From Gordius sp. MW1 (taxonomy: Eukaryota; Nematomorpha; Gordioida; Gordea; Gordiidae), in assembly GCA_964036665.1 (NCBI GenBank), contig OZ038531.1, positions 6,076,168 through 6,140,167 of the forward strand: a DNA stretch of 64,000 nt, given 5' to 3'. This document shows, one piece after another, positions 35,680-48,200 of the stretch (positions are counted from its first letter, which is position 1; every line of letters begins with the position of its first letter). The notes under the pieces were generated by a model. It made no database searches. It was not told where the DNA came from and saw only the letters and a program-made list of their open reading frames with translations. The translations under genes and the position numbers were made by a program.

Positions 35680-36835
35680 ATAGTTAGATTTTTAAGTTGT
35701 TACTTGAGCATACACAGTCAAAACATAGGCATATCCAAACCTAATTATTTACTATCAAAATTAATATCATTTATGATCTATCCTATCCTGTATATACAAA
35801 AATTTCCCTGAAACGTCTTGCCTATGAGTTATAAGCAGTGATGTAGATGAGTGGCGTAACAATGGGGGGACCCTAAGATTTGATTTAAATAAAATATTAA
35901 ATTAATTAATAGTATTTATAGGCAGATATAAGACTAGGCACTTTAAATACCTTAAAAGCTTATTATTTCCTTTAGTTTCAAATTAAATTTTCGGTAAAAA
36001 GCTTTAACCACACTTTTTTATATTCCCGACACCACATGCATAATCGTAGTTTTTCCATACTCTAGATCAAAAGCTTATTTAAATAAAAGGATGTCAAGAC
36101 ATTGATGGAATGAATTGGCAATATTAACAAATAATCTCATCTGCAATGCTTTACTGCGGGTGAAACCTCAAAAAGACAATTCATGGGCAAATGAAAAATC
36201 AAATAACTATTTATTATAACAATTCACATTCTATACCCAGAATTAATATCTTTATCATTGATCATATTTGTTAAATTTGATTCAGTTGCAATTGACAAAA
36301 AAGCAAAAAACAAATAAATGTCTACGAAAATGCATTTGTCGATTTAAATGTGTGCATCTAACTCCCCTAACCTAAACCCCGACCTAAAACACTAACCCTA
36401 ACGTTTTCGTCTCTGTAAACCCCTCTCAAGGAGCATTTTCGTTAAATATTCAGACATTCATAGACATTTTGTCAGTTAAACTTTGGTCGAATGCATCGAT
36501 ACCGTTAAATTTTTCTGACGATCGCATCACGGTCTCATAACTAAATTGCCTGCCATGGCCTGCACAAACTCTGCTAAGAGTCCGTTCGGCCATGCTCAGA
36601 TCACTAGAGCTGTCCGAACTGCAGGGCCCAAAATTATGATTTTAAATTTCAAGCCTTAATTTATCATATAAAATTTTTAATATAATTCTCGAATTTTTTT
36701 AAATATAAAGAAGTAATAAAAAAATAGTAAACTATAAAAAATCTCATTAAGCCCGCATTGCCCCAATCCTGTTATGGTGTTCGCCTGGGCCTACTTGAAA
36801 ATCTAAATTTAAGAAGGTTGCCTGCCCTGTAGCTA
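35680..36835 (-). repeat. Right arm of the inverted duplication
   Basis: Inverted partner of 33165-34180, with a MITE (36277-36512) inserted, which the left arm lacks. Between the arms are 1.5 kb that include the ZP exon 34952-34798 and a possible 28-nt exon. Confidence 0.88.
36277..36512. mobile_element. MITE with AACCCTAAC-like core in the right arm
   Basis: This segment is missing from the left arm of the inverted duplication, which gives its approximate borders. It has imperfect inverted arms (AATGTCTACGAAAATGC and GCATTTTCG...CATAGACATT) around CCCCTAACCTAAACCCC and ACTAACCCTAACG. Confidence 0.7.
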
Positions 36836-36839
36836 GGCC

Positions 36840-38690
36840 GAAGAGCCCGTAAGCGGCCGCCAGTTTTTGGTTGTTTAATCTTTATTTTAATTGCAAATAA
36901 ACTTATTTAAACGATTTTTTAGCAGCTATCGCCCCCCCCCCTTGAGAACTAGCTACGCGCCTGAGTATTATAAAATAGTCTCATTCTATGTAGGCTAAGA
37001 ACGGGAATAAAGAGTGGCCAAATGTCTTTTCGATATTGCATAATATAATATAATAAGTAAATGGGTATCTAATAAAGCTGATTGAGGTAAATAATAAGGT
37101 TATAACTTAACATTAGCTATTTTAATTTGGCACTCAATATGTTCTCGCACTATACATTAACTCTTATTTTCTTAACTTTAAATTGAGTGATTTTAATCAT
37201 TTGACACATAAAAAAGAGGACATATCCGTGACCACAAGGAAGCCTTATATAAAACTTCCGATTAATATGGACATTAACATATGAGTTTTTTAAGCAGAGT
37301 CTTTCCACAACGTCCCATGTCAAATACATAAGGTTTTAAAGCAATGGTGTAGGAGGGGGCGGGGTGGAGAAGGAATGGTTTGGTTTAGACTCCTCCCCCC
37401 CCCTTTCCTCCCCCTCCCCCCGCTTTGACACCAAATAAAAAAATTTCCTTAACTCTATAGAAAAACTTATGATATTAAAAGGACTCTTTTTAATAATGCG
37501 CGGCTTGAAATAATACAGGTCTACAAGAAAAAACCAGCCTACAATCGGACCTTTAATTCTGATAGAGAATTTAGCGCTGAACAATAATCTGTTTTTAGTT
37601 TTTTTTTCAAAACTTCCATTTAGATGGTTGAAGGTGCCAAGAATGCTCATTGTAACCTTTTTTGAGACTACATTGATATAGAATTTTAATTTATACTAAA
37701 AGGAAATATGCAATGCCGGGGTGAGAAATATTTATTTATTTTGTAGAAGAATGGCTTTTTACCTCCCAAAAAAGAGAGAGTGTGTGTGGCGAGAAAATTT
37801 TCGGCAGGTCGAGGAATTAATAGCAGATGTTAAGGGCATAATTAAAACAAGCTATAATTCGAGAAATCTAACAGCCTTCGCCTACACGTTAGTCCGCTGT
37901 ATAAGCATCTTTCTTGAACTATCTTCTTTTACTTACAGGGTTTGGAGAAGCATCAATAGTTCTCATGTCCTTTAATGAGATTAAAATCATAAAATAGGCT
38001 TTGTACTAAACCATATTTATTTAATTCGTAAGATAATAACTCTTTTCAATAATGATTTTTCCTCATCACTAAAAAAATATGTGATATTTAGATTAATGAA
38101 TTGTAATAGAATTTTTGTTAAATTAATTTAGCCTTGCAGAGAATATCTAAATTCATAAATGGATGCTGGACCTCGAGTGATAGTTAAATGGCTGATCGCT
38201 TGTCCGAATAAATAAAACCCGTTAAGACCAACAATTATTGATGATTTTTTTACATGATTACATTTTAAATATATTTATCCTTGTTTAGATACTAACAAAA
38301 AAAATTGGATTTACAAAGCAGATAATTATAAAAAATATATTTGAGGGCGGGCCTGAGCTGGGCCTGGGTTTTGAGTTTTATGTCTAATTTATCTCCGATT
38401 GTTTAAGTGTAGGCAAATAGGCCCCTTGAAGACTTTGAATTAATGAGCTTTATCAAAATAACGCGTTTCGTTACGGACTAATGATATTTTTTGAATATAC
38501 ACTTTTAATTGAACCTTTTTCTAAGGATTACGCAAGTGAGATATTTATTAATTTATTTATATATATTAATTTATATGATATAGTTTTAAACTATCCATTA
38601 TTTTTAAATAGAAAGATATTTATTTATTTTAAATTCTTAAAAAGTTTTTAAATAGTATAATGAATAGGGCATTTTGAGATTTGCAATTTT
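36840..38690. other. Intergenic between inverted duplication and LIPT2
   Basis: A C-run followed by CTAGCTACGCGCCTGAG at about 36930-36964 and a G/C-rich purine tract at 37345-37425 are transposon-end debris. Open frames at 37336-37650 and 37721-37975 show no recognisable domain. Nothing else was identified. Confidence 0.5.
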
Positions 38691-39626
38691 ATGAAAATTC
38701 TTATCAAGCTATGGGATCTAGGATGTACGAGCTATATTAAAGGCTTAGAAATGCAACACCATGCACGATCCCTTTTGGAAAACAATCATTTATGTGCAAA
38801 TAAATTAAATGATTTTGTTGGCATTGTCATTTTATTAGAACACATTAACCCTACCTATACAATAGGACTGAGAAAATATGAAACAAAAAATCATGGCAAA
38901 TCTAATGCAGGCTTGATCATTAATAAAAAACAATTGACAGCCTTAGGTGCTGACTATTTTGAAACTAATAGGGGTGGACTTATTACATACCATGGACCAG
39001 GCCAACTTGTGGCATATCCAATCATTAATTTAAATAAATATGTTTCCCTATCCCAATCAAATGCTAACCTAGGAAATAAATTAAAAAATGCCCTTGATTA
39101 CCCAAATACTAGGATAAACTCAATAAAATGGTATGTGCAACAATTGGCAGATATTATGACTCATTCAGCCCAGAGTTTTGGAATTAATAATGTATATAGT
39201 CTAGTAGTTCCTTCTGCATTGACAGGTAGTTGGGTTATCCCAAATGGGAGCCCTGAACTTTATACACTTAATCTAATGCCCAATGCATACATAAATAATT
39301 TTCTTGCTAAATCTCCTCAAAAACTTGGTGCTATTGGGATAAGTTACTCCCGTGACATAACAGGGCATGGCCTAGCACTTAATTGTAATGTTGATCTTGC
39401 ATGGTATGATCATATTGACCCATGTGGACTTTTATCTTTAAAACCAACTGATGAAAGTAATCACCTGAAGAATTGCCAAAATATTAAAATGGTCACATCT
39501 ATATCAGAAATCTTAAAAGAGCATGTGCCAGTTTCTATGGTTAAGCCACATTTTTTAGAAACATTTGAACAAACATTTAATTGCAAATTAGAAATTTGCA
39601 GTGATTATAAAAAATTTACTACCTAA
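38691..39626 (+). CDS. LIPT2: Lipoyl(octanoyl) transferase LIPT2/LipB, intronless
   Basis: This enzyme moves octanoate from acyl carrier protein to a lysine of lipoyl-bearing proteins such as the glycine cleavage H protein, the first step of mitochondrial lipoate synthesis. The 311-residue frame has the LipB signature NRGGLITYHGPGQLVAYP (residues 93-110), the catalytic lysine in KLGAIG (Lys211), GHGLALN (225-231) and the catalytic cysteine in IDPCG (Cys245). LipB and human LIPT2 are about 210-230 residues; the extra length lies mainly between residues 118-145 and 186-208, two asparagine- and serine-rich insertions, and in an N-terminal lead. The first ATG is used. TMEM33 starts 264 bases downstream on the same strand. 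Both catalytic residues are present, so it is probably active. Confidence 0.95.
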   Translation: MKILIKLWDLGCTSYIKGLEMQHHARSLLENNHLCANKLNDFVGIVILLEHINPTYTIGLRKYETKNHGKSNAGLIINKKQLTALGADYFETNRGGLITYHGPGQLVAYPIINLNKYVSLSQSNANLGNKLKNALDYPNTRINSIKWYVQQLADIMTHSAQSFGINNVYSLVVPSALTGSWVIPNGSPELYTLNLMPNAYINNFLAKSPQKLGAIGISYSRDITGHGLALNCNVDLAWYDHIDPCGLLSLKPTDESNHLKNCQNIKMVTSISEILKEHVPVSMVKPHFLETFEQTFNCKLEICSDYKKFTT

Positions 39627-39681
39627 TTTTAATCTATGTACTTTTTATTACATGTTGAACAATTATGTATTTCATTTGTCA

Positions 39682-39687
39682 AATAAA
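39682..39687 (+). terminator. Poly(A) signal AATAAA for LIPT2
   Basis: AATAAA starts 56 bases after the LIPT2 stop, well placed to end that transcript before the TMEM33 start. Confidence 0.6.
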
Positions 39688-39890
39688 ATACTTATTTTAC
39701 CTTGCAATAGTTCTATCTACAAATTAAGAATAAGCTAGAGGCTAACACATGTCAAAAAGAATTTATTATTTAAATTTTAATCTTATAATGCAAAAAATAA
39801 TAATTTATTTTTTTTATAAAATTTTATTTCACAAAGATATGCTATAATACTTATATCACTATTAAAGTTAAGCTTAGATAAGCTTAATTC

Positions 39891-42260
39891 ATGGCTCCTC
39901 CCCAAGAAAATATGAGCTCAGGTGATAATACATCAGCAAACTCCCGTTCCACACCAAATGCTAATACTCAAAGTGGCATGGTAATTACTTTTTTAAACCT
40001 ATATAAGATTTTTTGTAGTTAAATTGTTTATTTATTCAAAGTTTTCTTTACATGTTTTTAATAATAATTTTCTACTATTTTTGACTAGAATTTTTTGGCT
40101 GCACATAAATTTGATGTGGTACTCTGGATCTTACGTTGGATAACAGTAGTTTCTGGATTGCTGTTTTTGTTTCCAGTTTATGGGTAAGAAACATTATAAA
40201 TGACTTATTTTTCTCCCTTTTCATGTTTTAAATGAACTTTTCTAATAATGATATTAATCTATTTAAAGCAAACAAGCGTTATGGTATCAAAAATTATTGG
40301 TAAGTAATGCAGCTTCGAGTGCCCTAAGACTACACATGAGAACACCCAATTTTCAATTTAATCGTGTATACTTGGCCAGCCTTTTATCGGAGGACAGTTG
40401 CCATTACCTCATATTTTCCCTCATATTCCTTTACTTCAACCAAATAACTCGTATCTTATTAATTTTATTGCTATAATTTTATTAATTTTTGCTTGTAGTG
40501 GTGGTTGTACCAGTCATCTTTTATGCACTTTTACATGCCCTCACCTTCACAAATCAAATGTTGGACGTAAGACTACCTTCTAATTAAATTTTATTTTGTT
40601 CTGTAAATGTTGTTAGTTTTATAGATTTATTTTAATTTGCTTGAACTCATAAATACAATTCATATATCCTAGGCATTCCACGTGACCTTGACTCCCGTGA
40701 GGAGCTTGATATCCAAGGTGACGTCACAACAGGTGACCCTGTTGCGTCTCATAGCCTGCACCGAAATCTTTTTGATGCCTGCCATAGTGGCCTCAGTTTT
40801 TGCGTAAACTTTCACATTTAATTTCCATGTTTATTTTTGCTACTGTCAAAAATATGAGATTTTATTCCTACTAACAGCATCGTAATATTATAAGCTAAAA
40901 TGCATTAGCCAGGATTGGAATTAGAGGGGGCAATAATGATTTAAGGAGGGGCAGAATAACAATTTTTTTAAATTTTAACCATAATTTGATAAAATTTCTA
41001 AGATTTTTTGGATTTAAAGGGGATCAGTCCCCCCCCCGGCTACCCACGCTAAAATGCATTAATTATTATTGATAGCATCTAAACTATAACATCAACTGAA
41101 AATTATTTAAATAAATATTTTTTTTGTAGATAATTGTAATTTTAACAAAATCAAGAGAGTGAATTGTAAACTAAAATATTGAACTGGCATATGCTTCCAG
41201 ATTGGATTTAACAAATTCCTTGGTAATCTTTTTGTTTACATAGAAAACATTTTTGGGCTTGTGAGTGATTATATTTATCTAAGAACTGGGCAGCCTTATT
41301 TGATCTAAATTTATAGGCCTTGTCCCATTTTTGGCAAAGTCTTTAGGGTGAGATTGAATAATTTTCAATACAAATTTTAAGCATTCGCGGATTCTTGGCC
41401 AATTTTGGAAGATCCTCTCGATGATCTTATATTAAAATACTTTATTCTTATTGTTTAATGCATTTTGTTTTACATTTTATGTATGTATTTTTTATTATTG
41501 TCAAATTTCCGAATTTTTAATAATAAACTTTTACCAACAAAAATAAAAAATTTTACGCACTTAGGAAAACACAGCTTTATATTTGAATAAAAATTTATAA
41601 TTCCATTTTATACAGAGGTAGGGGGAATATGTTTGTGCCTTTCATGTATTATCGTTTTATCACGTTCCGATATGCTTCGCGACGCAATCCCTATTGCAGG
41701 TACATCAAACATGGCTTCATTGATATTGTGGAACGTTTAATAACCTGAATTTAATTATCATATTTTCCTTATCATTACTAAACGGTCATTCCTATCCGCT
41801 AACATTTTTCCCTTTTGCTCGTTTCACTTTTAAAGGTTAACCCAACTATTTAATTATATTTCTGTTTCCTCGATGAGCATCAAATTTGCAAAATATAAGT
41901 ATCTATTTAAAACCCAGTTGACCAATTAAAGGTTAATTTTTTTTGGAAATATTCAGGGAATTTTCATTTTGTAAAGTTGCATTGTGGTCTTCAAAAAAGT
42001 TAATTAATTCGTGCTAACGAGCCCTTCGCGAAACTTTAAATTCTGCTTTCCATCGCCCTTTTTATATTTTTGTTTTATTTAATTCTTTAATTAATTCATT
42101 TTATAAAACTATTTTTAGAATATTGTTTTACGAAATGAGAATGGCTTTGGAGCAATTGGCCGGGCACGATAGATGTCCAGCCATCGGGCGTACCATTATA
42201 CGTAAGGGTATCGATTTCGTTTCTAGGCTGGCGCCACCTCTCATCCCCAGCCCCAATTGA
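39891..42260 (+). CDS. TMEM33: TMEM33 (Kr-h2/Pom33 family), seven exons
   Basis: This is an endoplasmic-reticulum and nuclear-envelope multi-pass membrane protein that interacts with reticulons and shapes tubular ER. Exons: 39891-39980, 40089-40183, 40269-40450, 40499-40566, 40673-40803, 41616-41699, 42119-42260; all phases agree and give 263 residues (human 247). Diagnostic blocks in order: KFDVVLWILRWITVVSG, LWYQKLLVSNAASSALRLH, SEDSCHYLIFSLIF, YALLHALTFTNQMLD, CTEIFLMPAIVASVF, YYRFITFRYASRRNPYCR and VSRLAPPLIPSPN. These follow the human order without gaps. The N-terminal 30 residues are Ser/Asn-rich and form their own exon. Intron 5 carries a MITE. It is convergent with the RABGGTB gene, stops 805 bases apart. 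Confidence 0.96.
40908..41046. mobile_element. MITE, GGCGTAGCCAGC-family relative, in TMEM33 intron 5
   Basis: The sequence AGCCAGGATTGGAATTAGAGG to CCCGGCTACCCACG matches the family at 24320 and 19900. The string GCTAAAATGCATTA occurs on both sides, consistent with a target duplication whose exact edge is blurred by decay of the ends. Confidence 0.75.
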
Positions 42261-42664
42261 ACAAGTGTATCTTACATTCTCAACAATTAAGAAACACACC
42301 CAAAGCAATTGAAATTCATCAATTTGAGCATCGCATTTTGTTTAACCCGTGTATATATATATGTCATCACGAATATTTTGTATATTTGCCGTGTTTAGTG
42401 TCGCAAAAATCCAACCAGCCATCATTACACTTAATCAACCTCAAGGTGGGAACTAAAACCTCGTGTTCCCCCTTCTTACAGTTTTAGACAATTTAATGCT
42501 ATAATATATTGCACCGAACATTACGTATTTGCCCATCTGAGATGTTAAGCCAAAATGTCAACATTTTTGCCACGATGTGTGTATGTAAATTCTAGTTTTC
42601 ATGTTTATTTTTGTTGTTCGATGCGTGTGGTAACACGTCCGGTCTTGTCGCGTTTAGTTTCCAA

Positions 42665-42670
42665 AATAAA
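42665..42670 (+). terminator. Poly(A) signal AATAAA, possible, for TMEM33
   Basis: First plus-strand AATAAA after the TMEM33 stop, about 400 bases downstream. Assignment is by position only. Confidence 0.35.
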
Positions 42671-43065
42671 TAAGCTTAATTTGTCGTCGAAATGTTAAAT
42701 TGGATTGCAATTGACCTATAAGAAGGCAAATCGTAAATTTTTTGGGCAGTTATATAGGTTTCAATTTAGCACAATACGGTTAACTGGTATTAGAAAAAGT
42801 TTTGGTAAAAATAGATTATATATTAACGTTTCACAATTTAGAGTCCTAAGCTTATCAAAAACAATTTAAACAATTTATCTTAAATTATATGACGCTAGGT
42901 CAGTTTTAAACAATTTAAATATAAAATTATACAGCAATGAATAAATCTATTTTCAATTTTAATAAAGGGTACAACGTTATATGTCAATAATTATTGTAAT
43001 GTGATCCGAATTAAATAAGATATTTAGAATACAATTTATATCTATAAAAGTGCTGAGCAAGGGTA

Positions 43066-46000
43066 TCATGTTGGTCCGAGTAATTGGTAATTAACGTAGG
43101 GCGGTAACTGATCTTCGGGCAAGCAAAATATCGGATTTACGGGTTTTATTTTATCACGGAACATTCCGAGTAGTGATAGTCCTGCTATCCCAAAAACCGT
43201 GTGGAAGGGATCGGGCTAATCATAGCAGAGACGATTAAATAAACATTTTAAATAGGGGTTTTTAACAATAAATTATTATACAATACACTGGTAAAATAGC
43301 TGAGTTTGACATTAAAATATTTTCAGTAATTTAAAAAGGCATTTTAAGTCATGGCCTAAAGATAATATATTTTAGATGGCGCTAATACTATTTTTTCAGT
43401 GTGTAGATGTTCTACATAATTTTAACAGATTATGGTGTTATTTCAAATCTTCTTTCCTATCATAAGTTCGTTCCTTTATTAAGGGCTTTGTTATGTGATA
43501 GCTTAATATTAATTCTACAATGTTAACTTCAACAAAATGAATTGCGATTTGTTTGTTGTTCCCTCAAAGATAGCATGTTACATATATACTTTCTTAATAA
43601 TTATCAGCTGTTAGCATGCCTATTCTAAAAAAGAAAAATAATGAAAAAGGTTAAAATCAATGTTTGGACAGAGATTATTTCAAAAAAAGGCTATCAAAAC
43701 TTTAGTTACACCTTAATAATCTCATTTATTGCCTCGGTAAACCTTTCTTTCTTTATATATTTCTATACAGCTTTTAAATTTAAAATCAATTCAATATTTT
43801 GGGACCATATTTTAGAAATATTATTACAATACACCTTGAAGCACTGAGTTACCACATCAACTTTTAAATAAAAATAAAAGAAGAATAAAAAAGCCATTCA
43901 TCGTTATCAATCTAAATTAATCAATTTTGGAAAAGATATACATTTATAAAATATGTACCATGTCATTAGGTCTATCCGTAAAACCACCCGTATCAGTATC
44001 CTGGCAGGCCAATATGAATTTCAATAATTTATCCTATGTTTGTTGAAAAAAGGTATAAGTTGTTATATCGCAGAAAGTGGAATGGGCAAAAATGTTGAGA
44101 AAAAGCTGACAATTAATTTATAACAAAATGGGTTTTATTGCACAAAAATTTAGATAAATCAATTAAAATGGGATTTTTTGATATCGCAATTACAATCTTG
44201 TAATGAAACTTGACTTTGATTCTTGTGCTATAATTGACCCACAAAGCGTTTTAAAAAAATTTGACCACAAAATATTGAATATAACATCCAATAATACTAA
44301 CTTTATTTATCCAACTCAGTTTTCCTAGCATAGCTAAGGATGCCAAAACCCACCATGAATAACAAACGTCAGGCATTTTTTCTGGTCTTCCTAAAGTCAA
44401 AATCTTTATTAAATTTGAGAAAATTAATACAATTTATAATTTAAGGAAATATTTTTATATAACAAAGTAGAGCTAAACTATAAATTTAATTATAAAAAAA
44501 TATTGAATATAAAAAGGTTTGTTTTAATTCGTAATATTAATTTATACAATTTATATTTTTAAATCACTTTTTCATAACACCAACTATGCAAATGGTGATT
44601 TAATAAATCAAAATGTAGTAGGCTTACAATGCTTCTATAAACTTTTACAGGGCTGTATATTTAAACTTTATTTATTAGGTTAAAATTTAAGAAGATTTTT
44701 TACCATTTAGTCCTCCAGAAGGTAATTGACGTTCGCTCAACCACCAGCCCAATTTTTCAGAATTTACCAAATGCAAATTTCCCGTAAGGGCAAGCACCCC
44801 CAAACAACAATATATCTACAAATATTAAAGCATAAACAAAGAATTAAAATTAGATTACTTAAAAAAAATTGAAAAATGATATAGAAAGTTATTACAAATT
44901 GCATAGCAATTAATAATTGAGATTTTGTACTGAACCTAATCTCAAGAATTTATAATAATGATAATTCTCTAAGTTAAATTAAACAGGTCTAAAACAAGTT
45001 TCAATGGCAGATCATATAAATAGTAGTTTGCTTGTCATTAGGTAATCTCAATTTAATGTTAATTAGTGATGGGAATATAGCTACAGTTAGTAAAACTTTA
45101 AGGCATGTTTGGTGTGGATAACAAAACTTGAATTTGTTAAATGGTTTATTTTAAATTTTAATGTTTAATTTTTTATACAAATTTAGACAAATGTTTTTTT
45201 TTGGCTATTATATATAAGTATTAAAAAATCGGAATTTAGATTTAAAGCAGTAAGGGATAAACTAAGCAAATGTTTTTTTTAACCATATGCCAACATTAAA
45301 TCACCTGACCAGCATGTGACTCTGAACCAGGTCGACTCCCAAATCCACCATCAAAATTCTGACAGCTTACTACAAAAGATACTGCTTGTTCCATATTGAT
45401 CTTTTCCATTTCACCTAACAATGCAAGGGATGCAATGGCACAAAATGAAAATCTTGTATCTACTTCACCTAGATGATATTTTTTACAAACATTATTTGTA
45501 TTAAACATTTAAATTAAGTATTGACAGCTCAAAATCATACCCCAATCATCTCCACAAAAACTTCCATCTGGATTCTGTAATGATTTTATGTATGTAATGG
45601 TTTTTTCTTTATCCAGGTTATCAAGGGCATCATATAAAATCAAAATCTATTATGTATATATAAAACAAATGTGCAATTTTATAATCTAGTCTGATAATAT
45701 GCATTTTTATTTCTAAAATCCAAATAAATATACTTGTATAGCACTAAGGGTAAAGAGTAAATGATGATCATGCCCAGGATTAGCAGAATATCCACCATTT
45801 TGGCACAAACATGATTTTACAAATGTTAATACTTCTGATCTTTTTAAATTAGATGATTTATCTAATTTTTCAAGTAGAGCTAAGGAATTTAAACACCAAT
45901 ATATGCCACTCATTCGCAGATATTCAGTCATAGAATTTAGCTACAGATGTAAAGGAATTATAAGTTTAAAGATAACTTTCTGCATAATAAAGTCGATACA

Positions 46001-46110
46001 CAATTCCTTACATAGTCATTTTCTTTATCATTGTGGGATAAAATAAATGAAAGATGCTTTTCAGGTATAAACAAGTGCGGCTGAGCATCATTTATATCCA
46101 CATCATTCAT
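43066..46110 (-). CDS. RABGGTB: Rab geranylgeranyltransferase subunit beta, eight exons
   Basis: The catalytic subunit of geranylgeranyltransferase II adds two C20 isoprenoids to Rab proteins presented by Rab escort protein. Exons: 46110-46012, 45940-45734, 45646-45541, 45468-45305, 44815-44704, 44390-44302, 44033-43959, 43215-43066; phases agree and give 333 residues (human 331). The alpha-alpha barrel repeats are visible as [11 protein letters not shown]-like, [84 protein letters not shown] and [16 protein letters not shown]. Zinc ligands Asp and Cys (DVCYSWW) and a His (DPFHT) are present. The start ATG begins MNDVD, opening the usual short N terminus before EKH; a splice acceptor just upstream suggests a 5' untranslated exon. 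Confidence 0.97.
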
Positions 46111-48200
46111 AAAGAATGCCTACGTAATTATCAATGATAATATAAGTAATTTAAAAATACCATGATAAAAAACCAGATGATTTCTATACTTCTGCAAATT
46201 GTAACATCCTAAATCAGGGTATTTTAAAAATATTATTGACATCACTTCGAAAAAATGGGTATCTTTGGTTTTAACTTTGACAGTCATAAGGCATTTAACT
46301 CTTTATCTCACCTCTACATTTAAGTGCCTCATAGATCCGCTTCCCTCTACACAGGAGATAAAAGTGAACGTTATCATCTACCCCATCGCTAAATTTAATT
46401 CATGTGACTGAAGTTTTTACGTTTAATAAAAAGTTTGACATTCCCGCTTAACAGTATTAGTGTAAAATACTCGCAGAAGACTTGTGAAGACTTCGGATTT
46501 ATAAATTCGTCATGAAAATCCAGACATAAGCCAAAGATTAAACCTAATAACCGCAATTTTTCATTTGACATTATTCCCTCAAACAATACATTAGTCCGCA
46601 TCTCAGAGTTGGAAAATTTTGGAAAACTCTTCTCTCCCACAAATATACCAGTTAGAATATTTAAACCGATTGGCTAAGACACTCCATATCTTTGTAATGA
46701 ATTATGAATTTCTGTTGATCTTACGAGAGCCTAATTTGGAGGGGTAGGTGATTCCGGGAAGGCACCTGTAGGTGGCTCATTTGGCGGCGTATTGTTATGG
46801 GTCGTGTCGGGTAACGCATTGCTAGCATCGTCATTTGGTATAACAAACTATTCCTGATTGTTTACATAATTTTGTGACTCCAAATCGTCTGCTAAGGTCT
46901 CATCGTCATAGGAGATGTTATTATGACATCGATTCGTCCGGTATTGCCACAACATTTCCTGAATCACCATGAGCAACACCCAGTCCAAATAATAGAAGAT
47001 TTTTGCCCCAAAGGATATTTTTGTGGAATTAACATTTAATCAGATTATTCTATGCCGCCCATAAATATATTACATATCATTAGGCATTGAATCAAAATAT
47101 GTTCCTGGACTTTTAAACAGGTGTGATTCTACTATATGTAATAAGTTTAACAATTAAAAAACCTCCTTAAGATTATCGTGCCGAATCTACTGCCATGAAG
47201 CTCAAAATATTCGTTTGTGGAATAAATCCTTTCTTTTTGGGGGGGATTTTATATCGATCAATAGGCATTTAAGACGATTTAAATGTACTATTTTCGTAGC
47301 CTTTGTTATGTATTTCATGACAATGCAGCAAGACACGAGGAAACAGCGGGACCTTGATCAATAATTGGCTCCCAAAAGTGGCAAAGAACGTAAGAAGGTT
47401 ACCAATCTAGTCTGAAATCTGTCAGGCAATAAATTAAGAGTTGGTATGAGAATAAAGCAAGGATGCAGCGAATCCTTAGAATTGACAGGGTATAAATAAA
47501 GAATTGGCCTGAGAAACGTAGCGGAGAGCTAAAACTGTCACCAGAAGATTCCAAAATCCTTGAAAGTGAAGGGCTATTCATCAAAAGTTGGCGCGGAAAA
47601 ATAGGTCAAAGAAGCGAGGAATTCCTAGGATAAAAACCGAACCAGTAAAGAAAAGGGTATAAAAGCCGCGGTAAACAATAAAAATCAGAACCTTGTTTTT
47701 CCCAGAACTTCTCCCTATCCCTATCAGTCCCCAGAATACACCATACCCAACTCTTACACGTAGAAACCAAGTCACATCCGAATAATGCCCCGAAACCTTC
47801 CCCCTGTCTAAAAGTATATTTCCCGCATCTTATAGTTTTTACCAAAAAAAAGATTTTATCCATTTAACATGTAAAGAGAGAAACATGTTATAATTTTTGT
47901 CCCCAAATTCCCTCCCTTAACGCCCTATATATCTGTCGTATCGAAATTTGTAATATCATATATCATATTGGGGAACGAATAAAGTGTTTGAAAAGCAAAG
48001 TTTCAAGAGGGAAAATTTCTAAGAGGCAAACCGTATTAAGTCTCATCCTCCCCCAGATTCTCAATCCTGAATGCCCACCTCGATAAGTTAAGACATAAAA
48101 GAAATACTCGTCTCTAGCAGCCCCCGTCCGAAAACCTAAAAATGCTCCCCGAGATATAAAAGCTTTGATATTCACTTTTAAAGGACAATTTATTTTTGGA
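46111..48200. other. Region of raised GC content without an assigned gene
   Basis: Minus-strand frames read continuous sequence at 46640-46395 (81 codons) and at about 47030-46738, where a hydrophobic run YYLDWVLLMVIQEMLWQY is followed by an acidic and then a proline/asparagine-rich tail, broken by one TAG. A second block at about 47400-48175 has overlapping frames of 60-85 codons. I recognise none of these. They could be a decayed gene, an LTR element or noise. Confidence 0.4.

Noticed and set aside
37336-37650. 104-codon minus-strand frame
   Set aside because: It starts or ends in purine-rich simple sequence and has no recognisable protein features.
43641-43847. 68-codon plus-strand frame beginning MKKVKINVW
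   Set aside because: It lies antisense in a RABGGTB intron, is AT-rich and has no homology that I recognise.
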